From NCBI GenBank assembly GCA_030248225.1, contig JASANE010016168.1, positions 1-64,000 on the forward strand: a stretch of 64,000 nt of DNA, given 5' to 3'. This document shows positions 33,479 through 44,039 of this stretch, one piece after another. The stretch is from Trileptium ribeirensis. Its lineage: Eukaryota > Nematoda > Enoplea > Enoplida > Thoracostomopsidae. A program made the translations under genes and the position numbers. Within the stretch, counting starts at the first letter, position 1, and every line of letters starts with the position of its first letter. The notes beneath the pieces are model-generated. The model made no database searches. It was given only the letters and a program-made list of their open reading frames with translations, and was not told the DNA's origin.

Positions 33479-36400
33479 CTCGTCAAAATTGTTGGGAACG
33501 TGTGATCTTTTACCTAAATATTTTTTATGTTAATGAGTTTTTCCACGTTTGCCTACTATAGAAGTTTTTTCCTTTTTCATTCCGGAAAGGAATTATTTGA
33601 TTTGGTTTTTCGTAGAATAAATAATTTTAACGTTTTGACGTATGAAGGCTTGTGTATCTTAGAATTAAAGTTTTTTAAAGCGCAGTCTATTATGCTAGAC
33701 TTGCTGTGATTTGAAATATTTTCCACTTTTGCCTGCTATAAGTTAAAGTGTTGGAAAAGAAATGTGTCTTAATTTCCTATGATATTATAACCAAGTGTCA
33801 AAGCTGTGAAAGATATTGCGCATTACAATTAAAGTTTGTCAATGCTTCGTAAGATTTGCCTACTTTAGTTACGTATGATTTTCTGAAGTGTTTTTAGGTT
33901 TCCTATTTTTAATACAATGCCTGTGTCAGTGCTTTGAACTACTATGTATACAGCTAGAATGCTTGACTAGTATAATACACGACACATTGGGTTGCGACAG
34001 CTGTATAACTTTTGGGGTTGTCATTATGCGCCTTACATATGTAAGCATTTGCTAGGCAATGCTGCGTTGATATAACTATGCCAGCTGTCACTGTCATTAC
34101 AAACATAGCTTAAAGTAAAGTTAAATTTGTTTTTAATCTCAATCTAAGCTTAGTTCTAAACCATATTTTAGAATTTCAGCTCAGTGCTTTGAACGTTGTC
34201 ATATTTAACGTTTTTTATTTGTATCATTTATCTACTACAAGTTGTTGCGTTTAAATTCTTTAAATAAAAATGCCGGAAACTGCGGAAACAAATTCGCTTT
34301 CATTCGTAGTAATATCTCACCTTGTGGTAATCAAAGCACAACGGTTAAGAAAGAGCGCCTTCATCATTTTTGTTTCCAAAGGTACCAAAATTTTCAACAT
34401 TATTAACTGAATAATATATTACACCCATATATATTTTAGTAGACCGTGACAAGACTTAGCGGGGGTGAAATTGGTTGGTACTAAGCGGAATTTCAGTTTC
34501 GACGAAAATAGATTTTCGGTTCTGGCAAAATCCAAAATTGGGATTCCCAGCTAAAATTGTGTGACATTTTTTATATTTTTATATAAGTTCTGGTTCAAAT
34601 ATGCATTTTTGACTTTTCATTGATCGTGACATCGAAATTTGCTTTCGACACCGGGCAAAATTTTGACTCGGAGTTGTCCTGCCCTAGAAAATGATTGTAG
34701 GATAAATATATTTCGTGTTATTTTGTCATCGTAATCGTATAAAAATTGTTAAACTCAGCGTCATATTAACAAATCATTACCAGGTTGATGTTTATCACAG
34801 TTAATTGACCCAATGAGGGAGTTCCGGTATATTCTCAAATTGAAATAATTTAACCTCATATGGAATATAATTTGGCCAGACGTACTTAAGTAGGAAGTTT
34901 GATATTTAAACATGACACTGCGACATGAGAACATCAAGTATTTTACGTTGCTGTTAACCTGTTCACCTAAATTGCCTCAAAAACACCAAATACCCGAATA
35001 CCTAATATGTAATTCCAATTTAGTGCGGAAATTAAATAATTTCTAAGCAACGCAGCTCGGGACTACGTTCAGAAAAGGTGACTACTTAGGTATATGTGAC
35101 GGCGTTACTACAGCTTGTCTTAGCGTAAGCACAGTTGTTAGCATGTGATCGCGCTAAAACCGTAAAATGTGCCTCGTTGGTATTAAGCAGACATGATGCA
35201 GACAGTAAGCTAGGCTGTATATAGCTATATGTATCAACATTGCAAGCTTCAGCAGCGGCATCACTAACGTCGGCTATTCTTTTGTTTTAGTTTTAACATC
35301 ATTAGCAGTTTTGAACTATTGCATTGCGTACCATGCTCACACGCCAGATCCAACAAGCATTAGGTTTTAGCACCAATTATGGCTTCTAACCGGTCACTCC
35401 GAGTATTCCATATGTTAAGTAAAGGAAAACAATAGTCACTTCTGTTGTTGCAACGAGCATAATTGGAGCTAATTTTGCATGCATTGCTCCTGGTTGTTGG
35501 CTTTTTAAAGCAGAGCATACATCTCTACCGTTTAAGCAATGGCCGAGAAATGGTCTAGGGATTTCACGCAATGTCCTCCAGGCACCGAATTAGCGGCATA
35601 TGTAACTAACATGCCTTATTTTCAGGTCTGATCGGTTTGAAATGCCATCCTGCTCGCTGAAGTGACGTAATAGTTTTACGGTATATGGTGGAGTTTAGAT
35701 GCGGAGCACTTACGCTAGCTAACTAAATGGTGTCAAAAAAGTTTTGCCGTTTTGTTGATTTAATAAATTTCTAATTTCGATAATGTTGATGCTAAATCCA
35801 CGTGTATAATATATATGTAATTGTAATTTGTTTTATACGCCATTTTTTAGATTTTACTTGTATATACACATTCGAAATAGCTCCTCTAAGGTTCATTTAT
35901 AAATCAGATACTTTCTAAATTCTTTTCGTGGGGACTTAATTCTTTGACAAAATCATAATCAATGACAGCTACAATATATAACTTGCTACCATTTAATTAT
36001 TTCGTTAACAAATTTGAATCCTTAAAAGCAAATTCAACATGAAGCAACTTAGTCTGTCCGTCCCTGCAACATGACGATGTTCTTGCTATCTGTACGCATG
36101 TTTTAATGTCGCGGTAGCTGAATATTCGTTTGGCTAAAGGAGTTTGCAACAGCGGCAAACCAGAGTTCCCTGATCAGAAACGGAACGAACGGAAATGCCA
36201 AAGTCATATTCTTGGAGCGCAAGTTACGAGTCCAATTTTTGTCTTGTAGACGCTACCGTGGCTAGGTGGACAGTTGAGTTGACATGGCACGATCTCGCCG
36301 AAGGACCCAGATATATGTACCCGGAAGGTCATGGAATCTGCATCAGTTTGAAGGGCTCCCAAAACTGGAATTTCAAATACGTATTTTACATACAAAATTA

Positions 36401-37779
36401 TTGCATACATGTGTAGCATACGCTAGGCTGTTTAATTAGATTTTTTCATTCAGAAAGGTTTGGAAATCAGATTTAATGCTCTTATTTTAGGCCCATAATA
36501 GACTTACTATTGGGTTATTTCTTTTCTTAGCATTACGACACTAATTTGAGGTTAATCTGATTTTGATTATACTGCTCATTATGGATTTTATCAAATAGAT
36601 AGTAAATGCGGCACGATATAGCCAAAAGTTCTTGGTGAACGTCGTATATACGCTGTGGAGTTTGCGACATTAGACTTACTTTTATAGTGTGACAAGTTTC
36701 ATAGTTTTGTGCTGCCTCCAACTAGTTTCAAATTCGAACGCGAATATAAAATTTTTGTTTTTTTGTTCGAATTTGTAATAAAAATTGGGGGGGGGCAGGA
36801 CAAAACTGGGAATATTGTTCCCCTGGATGTGGGACAAATGAGGCAAAAATGGACCGCGTCACCGTGCAACGTACATAATATAACGTTACATGAGTGCCAC
36901 AGTCTTCAAGGTTCATCACGACCTTTGATATGTAGATGCAGAGCCGTTACGAAATCCTACCGTGTCAAGATTCGTTGACATCTTTTTATTTTGGGATTAT
37001 CAGTTGATGTACCTAGCATGTTTCTGGTTCCTAAATTTTTGTGAATGTTTAACATTGTAGTAAAAGTTATAATACTGTAATCGTATGTATGAGTTACTTT
37101 TTTAGCTATAAACGCTTTTCAGGTTTGCGTTCATAGCATTAGCATGTATACATCGATTTGTGTTAACAATTTGTACTGTTTATTTCCCTGTTAATTTATT
37201 TTGTCTACGTAAGTATTATGTGTAATTAATATTTATTATCATAAGACCTAATAACGTTTTGATATCAATGATAATTATTTCTATAGCTATGTTGATGCGC
37301 TAATTAACTTATAGATTAAGAAACCAATATATTGTGTATAATTTTCAAAAATGTTTAATGCAGTAAATAAATATGTTCTTATGTTAATTTGTAGCAGGTA
37401 GCGCATGCGAACTCTCCTTACAATTATGTTAAACATTATTGATTTGTACTACAGACATATCTATCAGATAAAGAAGATCCGTGCTACATTCGGACTGTTC
37501 TCGAAACTGATGTCTTCCTTTGCTACAGATAAAATCTTAGTTATTTCTACAGTAATCATTACGCACACACGTGCGTGCAAAGCATTTTTTGAAAATCAAC
37601 CACTAGATAATGTATATATGACTGTACAACTTAATCAACCGCATCTCCGAACACGCAGCCTGACTAGAGTGCGATTAAAACAAAAAAAACACGCCCTCAT
37701 CTAATCTTAACCATCCTTCACCCTTAATAATGCCCCAATAGATATATATATGGTTGACTGTGGGCTTCGGATCTTCGAT
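33479..37779. other. Non-coding stretch downstream of MED13
   Basis: AT-rich with only short unconvincing ORFs. It contains a diverged arm-family copy (34440-35200, separate entry) and a G-run at 36788-36796. I see no gene. Confidence 0.6.
34440..35200 (+). repeat. Diverged copy of the inverted-repeat arm family
   Basis: 34480-34610 parallels left-arm 4335-4480 (GGAATTTCAG, TTCTGGCAAAA, GGTTCAAATATG). 35045-35125 parallels 4830-4920 (CAACGCAGCTCGGGACTACG and TACTACAGCTTGTCTTAGC). Identity is low, perhaps 65-75% by eye, so this is the oldest copy seen. Confidence 0.5.
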
Positions 37780-38130
37780 CAGCGGAACCGAAATCACAGC
37801 TTCAAACGACGTTTTACTACGCATTGCTAACATCTCTGCTACTTTTGCACGGCTTTGCCGGGGAACTGGCATGTTGCTCGAAGAGAAATGAAAGTAGTAT
37901 TCAATGCGTTTGTCACTTCCGTTCTCCTGTACGCCATAGAGGCGTGTTTGTTGAAGAGCGAGATAGCTAAGCTGGAGGTGTTTCAAATGTCCTGCCTCTT
38001 ACCACCCGCATAACCCTTTTTCGTCTTCACAGAAACTAACATGTGAGGAAGATGTATAACCAACTTACGGTCAGATCGATCGTCCAGCGCTCTCGACTTC
38101 GCTGGCTTGGCCCTGTTGCCCATTAGTAGG
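37780..38130 (+). pseudogene. Decayed LINE ORF2 C-terminus (relic 1)
   Basis: Reading in two or more frames gives the hallmarks of the region after LINE reverse transcriptase: a frame with NAFVTSVLLYAIEACLLKS and KLEVFQMSCL (about 37899-37998), then in another frame RSIVQRSRLRWLGPVAH (about 38070-38124). Family members have the same order (SVLLYG.E.W, LEVFE..CLR, RRLRWLGH). Stops and frameshifts separate the pieces, and there is no RT core. It is an old fragment. Confidence 0.6.
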
Positions 38131-38199
38131 CTACGCTGTCCCGGCTGGCAAGACATCTTTGGAATAGCAATCCCAGGCAATTTACTACGATGTAGTCCA

Positions 38200-39030
38200 G
38201 AACCGTGTTCAGTGGCGACGTATCGTGATATGTCATTCGTCGGCTGTAAACTGCAGAGCTTAAGCTCAATAATATATGCGTCCTAAATCGCTGTTTTCTA
38301 TGTCTAGAAACCCCGCTGTCAGTGCTTATTTTATTTTCTAAGGCGCGTTCCGAATTACTACCGATACAGATAATTAAACAAAGCGTGGTCACTACTGCTC
38401 GGATATCCGACATATCGGTTACACGGGTATTAAATATTTTCTGTGTTACGCTGAATTTATTTTCCGCCGTCTTACCGAAAAATTAAGTGTTCATAACTTA
38501 CAACACAGCTAACTCAAAAGCAAGATAACTGAATAGAAGTATGCAACATATGGATATTTATTTTTAATACATTTGGAGGCCAGGGAGTCTAATTAAGATT
38601 CCTGCTAATAAGGACAATAGCGAATTTCTATTAATTATATAGGCCAAAGCTATCGCCCTGCGGTATATGCTTCGTAGACTTGCACTAATATGTGGAATAC
38701 CGCGCATTCACAGCTCTAATAGTTTTCACTGCAAAAAATATAGAAATTAAAACGAGAGCGCAATAAAATTTTCATATAGCAACCAAAGTTTAAGTTCTAA
38801 AAGTTTTTTAAAACATTGCAACAACCTGTAATAAACCGGATTTAAATAATTTACAATGGTTTGTGTAATCTCTAACTTCTTGCGCGGGTGGGATCTCACT
38901 AACAAGTCGGGTGCACGAAAACTGATAGATCACGGGGACTGAAAATAAAATAGAAAACTATAGATGTGTATTCAGAATTTGCTTTGCACCAACAAAATAT
39001 GGTAAAATAACATGTTGCGTATATTAACTA
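38200..39030. other. Stretch without recognised genes
   Basis: AT-rich sequence with scattered stops in all frames. Nothing seen that resembles a family or a structured repeat. Confidence 0.5.
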
Positions 39031-39370
39031 TTTGCGTGTTTATGGAAGCCCAAATACTGGGTATTCTTTATGCACAGCAAACCATTGTTGACTCAACTTT
39101 TTTCTGTCCTGACTGTAAACTTGAGTTTAAACTAAAGTTTAGTCAAACTTAACGCATTGTATAGCCATTTCGTTGGGGCTTCAAATGAGAAAACTTTCAA
39201 CAAACTGAGAAAACAACTGTTTATTGCGGTAATACAAAATAAAGGTAAAAACATGTAAGGCAAACTGATAAATTGCAAATTAACATCAAGGCTCGATTTT
39301 GTCTTGCTATAAATCATGTAGCGGACGAGCTAGAATATTCATGCACGAGAAACTTTTATAGATTTCCTAC

Positions 39371-39828
39371 AGCCCAAAATTTTTTACCCACTGCACGAGG
39401 ACTTAACACTGCAATGTTATCCAGATTTCGTGCATCTGTATCACGAAATAGTACCCATGCGCTGGGATTCGGTACCTATAATATTAGATGCTGCGCTTAG
39501 ACAGTTAGGTGGATCGCCATTGCTTTTAAATATCGATTACACAGGTGAAGCTGCGGAAAATTGCTGGATCTTGGTACGGAAAATTCTTTCGAGCATTATC
39601 TCGTTGTCATCTCTAAAATTTCTGTGTGAAAACCACGATACGCTTATCACAGAGGTTACAAACACTCCCTTGGATCCGCCTTTCAAACATGCCATCTTAT
39701 ATCCCATAGGTGTCCATTGGAGGGTTAACGCTCTTACAGATCGCACACTCCTAGTGACTGCTGCATGTTCCCCACGCGCGGACAATTTCGTAAATGTGGC
39801 TAAATTGGACAAAAATTTCGTAAAATAG
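39371..39828 (+). CDS. Unidentified exon-like open frame
   Basis: An open frame entered through an acceptor-like TTTCCTACAG at 39370. It reads HEDLTLQCYPDFVHLYHEIV and then PMRWDSVPIILDAALRQLGG, with good amphipathic helix spacing (helical-repeat-like) and no low complexity, up to a stop at 39826-39828. Another frame just upstream (39273-39370) reads INIKARFCLAINHVADELEY, which could be a preceding exon or the same gene with a frameshift. The part after about 39670 looks less protein-like. I cannot name the family. It could be a host-gene remnant, a gene with exons elsewhere, or an unknown transposon protein. Confidence 0.3.
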
Positions 39829-39889
39829 TTAGCTCAAATTGGCAAAAATTCTGTCCTCCCCTACCCAGAATTCGACCTATCCTGGGTTG

Positions 39890-40180
39890 CCGCTGTATGG
39901 TTTTTCACATCTTCCATCAGGGCACTTTCCAGTTTTGTTGTGGTCTTCCTCTTTTCTTCTTTCCGCTGTTACATTCAAGGCTTTTCTGGAAATGGCTTTT
40001 CTCGGCCTGCGCTTCACGTCCATACCATGCCAACCGGCGAGATCTTCTCATTTCGATGATAGGTTCGACATTCATACTGTTTAGGATTGTCCCGTTCGGA
40101 ATTCTGGTCTCTCCTTGCATCCAACGGAACATTTTCATTTCCACCGTTTGTAGCATGCTTGAGCTAGCAGTCTTAGATGT
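39890..40180 (-). pseudogene. Decayed RTE-type LINE C-terminus (relic 2)
   Basis: The minus strand reads KMFRWMQGETRIPNGTILNS, then RRSRRLAWYGREAQAE and KKKRGRPQQNWKVP. These are the standard closing motifs of RTE-like LINE polyproteins (LRW..G.TR, RLRWYGH, GKRPRGRP..RW). There is no RT core upstream (above 40180). It lies in the opposite orientation to relic 1 and is from a different subfamily. Confidence 0.7.
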
Positions 40181-40299
40181 CTAGCATACGGGGCTGGTTA
40201 TTGTCGAATACACACTGCTATTCAGATTCAATGGAACTCGCCAGGGGGAGGGCGAAGAAGCGCCTTATTTCCACTCGCTTTTCAAGACTCGCGCTTATG

Positions 40300-42200
40300 C
40301 CGTGAATTACTGGGAGAAGATCCGCAAACAATTATATTCATGGCGCGTTGGCATTGATTTTTTATGCCATTGCATCAAGTATGATAATCCAAAGGAAGCG
40401 GTTATGTGCCAATCCCTGGTTCAACCTAACTGTTATTGACTTGTCTGCATCGGATGTTTGTTCTGTTTTTAGTACATGTGTTTGATGACTTATTTGTACA
40501 CTTAGGAGAGTAGATAAAAACGGCTGGTTTTACCCCCCCCACACACACAAATGGGGTGGGTGGGGTGACAGATGGTATATATGTATATATAAACAAGGGC
40601 AAATAAAATCTCTCCTGCGCTATGATTACCGCTACCAAACATATATTATAATAGCAGATATTAGAAATTGAAAAATTGTAGTAGATATGTTTACTCTGGG
40701 GATTTTGGTCACATGTATATATGACATCATTGTGACTATTTATAAATAAGTATATATATATATATGTATATATATGTATATATATATATGTATATATATA
40801 TAATTACGTGATTATATACGATATCTCATCTCCCAAGTGTATCATGGCGTCACCAGGAACTCGTTGTATAAGAGCTTGCGCATGAGTAAAGTAGCTGTAT
40901 CATGATTATAAGGCTAAAATCGTGGCGTCACCAGAAACTCGTAGTATAAGCGCTTGCGCATTAGTAATGTTGCTGTCTCATGATTATAAGGCTAAAAATG
41001 ATTTCATGGTGTCGCTAACATAGTTGGAGATTACAAATGGCTATATATTAGATTAGAAATAGCTTTCTAATATATATATGTATATATATATTCATTTCTC
41101 CATGCACTATATATACAATTATGTTGTCATAGGTCTACATGCAATTACGTTATATATACATATATATAACCCTCACGTTGTGAGGGGTTGGCTGCTTGAT
41201 TGGTTTTGATTTGCGGTGCTTCAATTTGGGGGTTACATATAGCTACATATATTGAAATACAAATCAAACCATAGACACCACATTACAGTACTAACGCAAT
41301 ACATTTGTATTATACTTATATACTTACATTTCTATGGTATCAACGGCAGAATATGGAGAATATGACACACTGTTGTATGATGATTATTGTACATTTGCAA
41401 TATTTTATATAACTATTTACAATTGTTCGTAGTTAATTATTATATACAACAATTATTTACAATTATATTACAATTGTCCGTATTGAGCTAAGCTGATCCT
41501 CCTTATACATTAATCAACATACTCGATTTTGTATCTTCGATGCTAAAATAATATATAGTTAATTAAACTTAAACTTGTATCAATAATTAGTAATAAGTTA
41601 CCAATAAATTAACATCATATTAAAAATAAACTACAAAATTGTTATATATTTAATTATTTATACACATGTAAAAAATAATATTTCAAATTATTTAAACTAT
41701 GAAATTATACATATTTAAAATGTGTATGTACACCCACCTTTTTGAGTTCTTTGCGGAACTCGTAATCCAATTCTTGTTGAGACGAAACAACAAAACCAGT
41801 CTCAACCATATCTCCCTTCAGAACCAAGACGATGTATTTTTTCAGCGTGTTGCGATAACCGCGCACACCAACTGGAACATTAAACTTTCGTCGTGTTTCG
41901 ACAACGACTCACAATAGCGACGCTGTTCTCCATGATGGCTATTGCAACCATTATGGGGTTAAAAACCAACTTTTGAAACAACGGGAAGGTTGGGAGTTAC
42001 CCTCAAGGTAATGGTTTGATAAACCAACCATTACACCGAGTCTAAAGCAGAAAAACTAAAAGCACTATAGTTCATATTAAATAAAAATTATTTTTCTGGT
42101 GCTTTTGGGTTTTAGCTTCCAATGTTTGGCGTCACTTCATTAGTATTTTATAGCATCGAAAAAAAACCAACACAACAAAAAAAAAAAAAAAAAAACAAAA
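40300..42200. other. AT-microsatellite-rich stretch
   Basis: It contains (TA)n/(TATG)n runs at 40748-40803, 41066-41092 and 41152-41168, the duplicated unit at 40842-40998, and a long A-run at 42177-42202. The 41699-41917 ORF has no family signal. Confidence 0.7.
40842..40998 (+). repeat. 78-bp tandem duplication
   Basis: Two units begin TGGCGTCACCAG and end TGATTATAAGGCTAAAA, with a 78-bp period. A partial third start (TGGTGTCGCTAAC) is at about 41007. The units share CTTGCGCAT and AACTCGT words and differ at about 10 positions. Confidence 0.85.
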
Positions 42201-42204
42201 AAGT

Positions 42205-42540
42205 GTAATAACCGGTGACGCAGCTGCATGGCGCAACTTCCTAACACCATGCCCATACGACCCCGGCTATCGTAACCTCAAGGGTGGACCGTGAGTACTA
42301 AATTTTGAACCTATTCTTGGTCAGACCCAAGAAGCTACGCAGCTTAGCAGGCCGCAGGCGCGCTTCACGGGGTGTGTTCGGACCCCGCCCGAAGGGTTGC
42401 GCACGTGTCTAGTATCAGGTATGATTTCTGAGGTCCCCCAGGGAGGCTAGCACCGACACCTGCTCGCAGGTCATGGAGCTTAGCCGCTATTCCCTATCTT
42501 AGGCTCATCGGAAGTTGTTAAGATCTATTTTAGCGTAGTG
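42205..42540 (+). repeat. 5S-like dispersed module, copy C
   Basis: Related to 4040-4290 and, reversed, to 51850-52060. Shared words include AAGGGTGGACC, GGTCAGACCC, GCAGCTTAGCAGGCCG, CACGTGTCTAG and TAGCCGCTATTCCC. It follows a long A-run (42177-42202), as a retroposed sequence on the opposite strand might. The core resembles 5S rRNA box A with a small insertion (inference). Confidence 0.55.
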
Positions 42541-43878
42541 AGTTTTGAAATAGAATGTGAGAAAGTCCCTAGAAATTCGAAGCTCAAGACGATTTGCCTA
42601 GTTAAAATCGCGGTATGCTCCGTGTTAGAGCATTGACCTATGTGGCCCCCACAGGGTTCCGACGTGCCCTGAGTGTTTAGTGTCGGATTATCCATGGCGT
42701 GGCCTGCACTTGTCAACAAATTCTATTTCGATGAAAACATTCAAAATTCCCTATTGAGATTTTCAACTTATCGCCAATGGCGGGTTAGATTTTTTTGACT
42801 GTATTTCTCAGATTCTACTCTTCGATTCCAGCAAGGGGTAAAACAAACTTGAGAGAAGGCCGTGCTCGTCAGGGCTTGCGACATTCTCGCACACAAGCCA
42901 GGGCGAACAGGGCCTGCTCGTCCGAACGGACAAACCATAGAAAAGCGCAAGTCCCTATCGTCTCGGTACGACATGAGTCTGAACACAATGTGAAAAAGTG
43001 CAACGTTTATTGTAATAATCAAGTCTCATACGGGGACGAGTGTTCCCTGAGTGTGTCGGAAGGCCTAACATCAGCCCGAGGTAGTCGGTTCAATTCAGTG
43101 CAATATGGGGCGCAAGACGGTAAAAATAGGGGACAACGGGACGGAGCATGCGGCCTCACGCGTGTGCGTGAGCTAGGGGCGGTTATCCTTGCTTTAGCTC
43201 AATATTAGCGATTTCTTCAGCTATAGGGCGTAGCAAGCAAGGGCCCTAGGGTGCTTCGGACAATGCTCCTAGACGCTGGTCGCTCTGGGCGACTACTACT
43301 TAAGCGGGGCTGAGGGAAAACGATATTCGGTGCCGACTACGCGAGCTCGACAGCCTAGTTGCAAAGCTAAGTAAGGTAACTCTAACTCCGAAAATTTATG
43401 CTCCAGCTATATTCACATTGGCGCCTATGCATAAACTCGTCATGTAACGTTTGACGTCCCTACCTACATGATAGTACGACTGACCGAACGACTAAGACTG
43501 GGGGGGGCAAAGGAAGTAGAAAATTGAAACAGTTTCCTGTAATTTAAGCCGACTTTACACAGTTATAGTTGCGACGCGGCGTGATGTGTCCTTTTGGACA
43601 ACTTGCGGGACTCTCGTCCAGCCGGTTGATTTTCCCTCAATTTTGATAGCCAGTTACTTTCGCTTTGATTTCGATGTTGGGTTTCGAGCGAGGCGGCGAG
43701 TCCCTTTTCTGACGGACTACACCGATCCAAAGGCTAAATTAGCCTTGTGCCCTACCTAATGTGGTCGTTTGCACTACTCGGGCCCTAGGCGATCGGCCCG
43801 GGACGCGCTTGCGTCCTTTGGTTCGTTCTTCGGTTGCTTGACTTTTGACTCTCCCTAACGCCTATCTTTTTCTTATTT
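42541..43878. other. GC-richer stretch without recognised genes
   Basis: Base composition changes from AT-rich to near-balanced. The open frame 42795-43208 (137 codons, Arg/Ser-rich) shows no domain, and a similar frame exists on the other strand. I regard both as chance frames in GC-richer sequence. Confidence 0.5.
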
Positions 43879-43953
43879 CACTGCAATGTTGCAGTGTTTA
43901 AACTGCACTGTAGTGCAGTCGAGTTATCACCAACGTAATAGTAAACGTTGGTG
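43879..43953. repeat. Cluster of three perfect hairpins
   Basis: Hairpin 1 at 43879-43896: CACTGCAA, TG, TTGCAGTG. Hairpin 2 at 43902-43919: ACTGCACT, GT, AGTGCAGT. Hairpin 3 at 43928-43953: CACCAACGT, 8-nt loop, ACGTTGGTG. All stems are perfect (8, 8 and 9 bp). Hairpins 1 and 2 share the CACTGCA word. The tRNA-like sequence follows directly. Confidence 0.85.
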
Positions 43954-43954
43954 T

Positions 43955-44035
43955 GTTCCTATGGCTGAATGGTTAGAGCGTAAGATTCTGCAGCGGACTT
44001 AAATTCTCCGTGCAGGATCAACTCACACTACGGGA
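43955..44035 (+). ncRNA. tRNA-like sequence (possible SINE head or tRNA relic)
   Basis: TGGCTGAATGG (43962-43972) fits the tRNA A box and GGATCAACTC (44015-44024) roughly fits the B box, about 45 bases apart. The D-arm can pair (GCT/AGC), but I cannot fold a clean anticodon arm, so it is not a functional tRNA. It is either a tRNA-derived SINE head or a decayed tRNA gene. Confidence 0.35.
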
Positions 44036-44039
44036 AAAA

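Noticed and set aside
42795..43208. 137-codon plus-strand ORF
   Set aside because: Arg/Ser-rich with no domain, no splice context and a comparable frame on the other strand.
43955..44035. Functional tRNA gene
   Set aside because: A and B box-like words are present, but no anticodon arm or acceptor stem can be folded cleanly.
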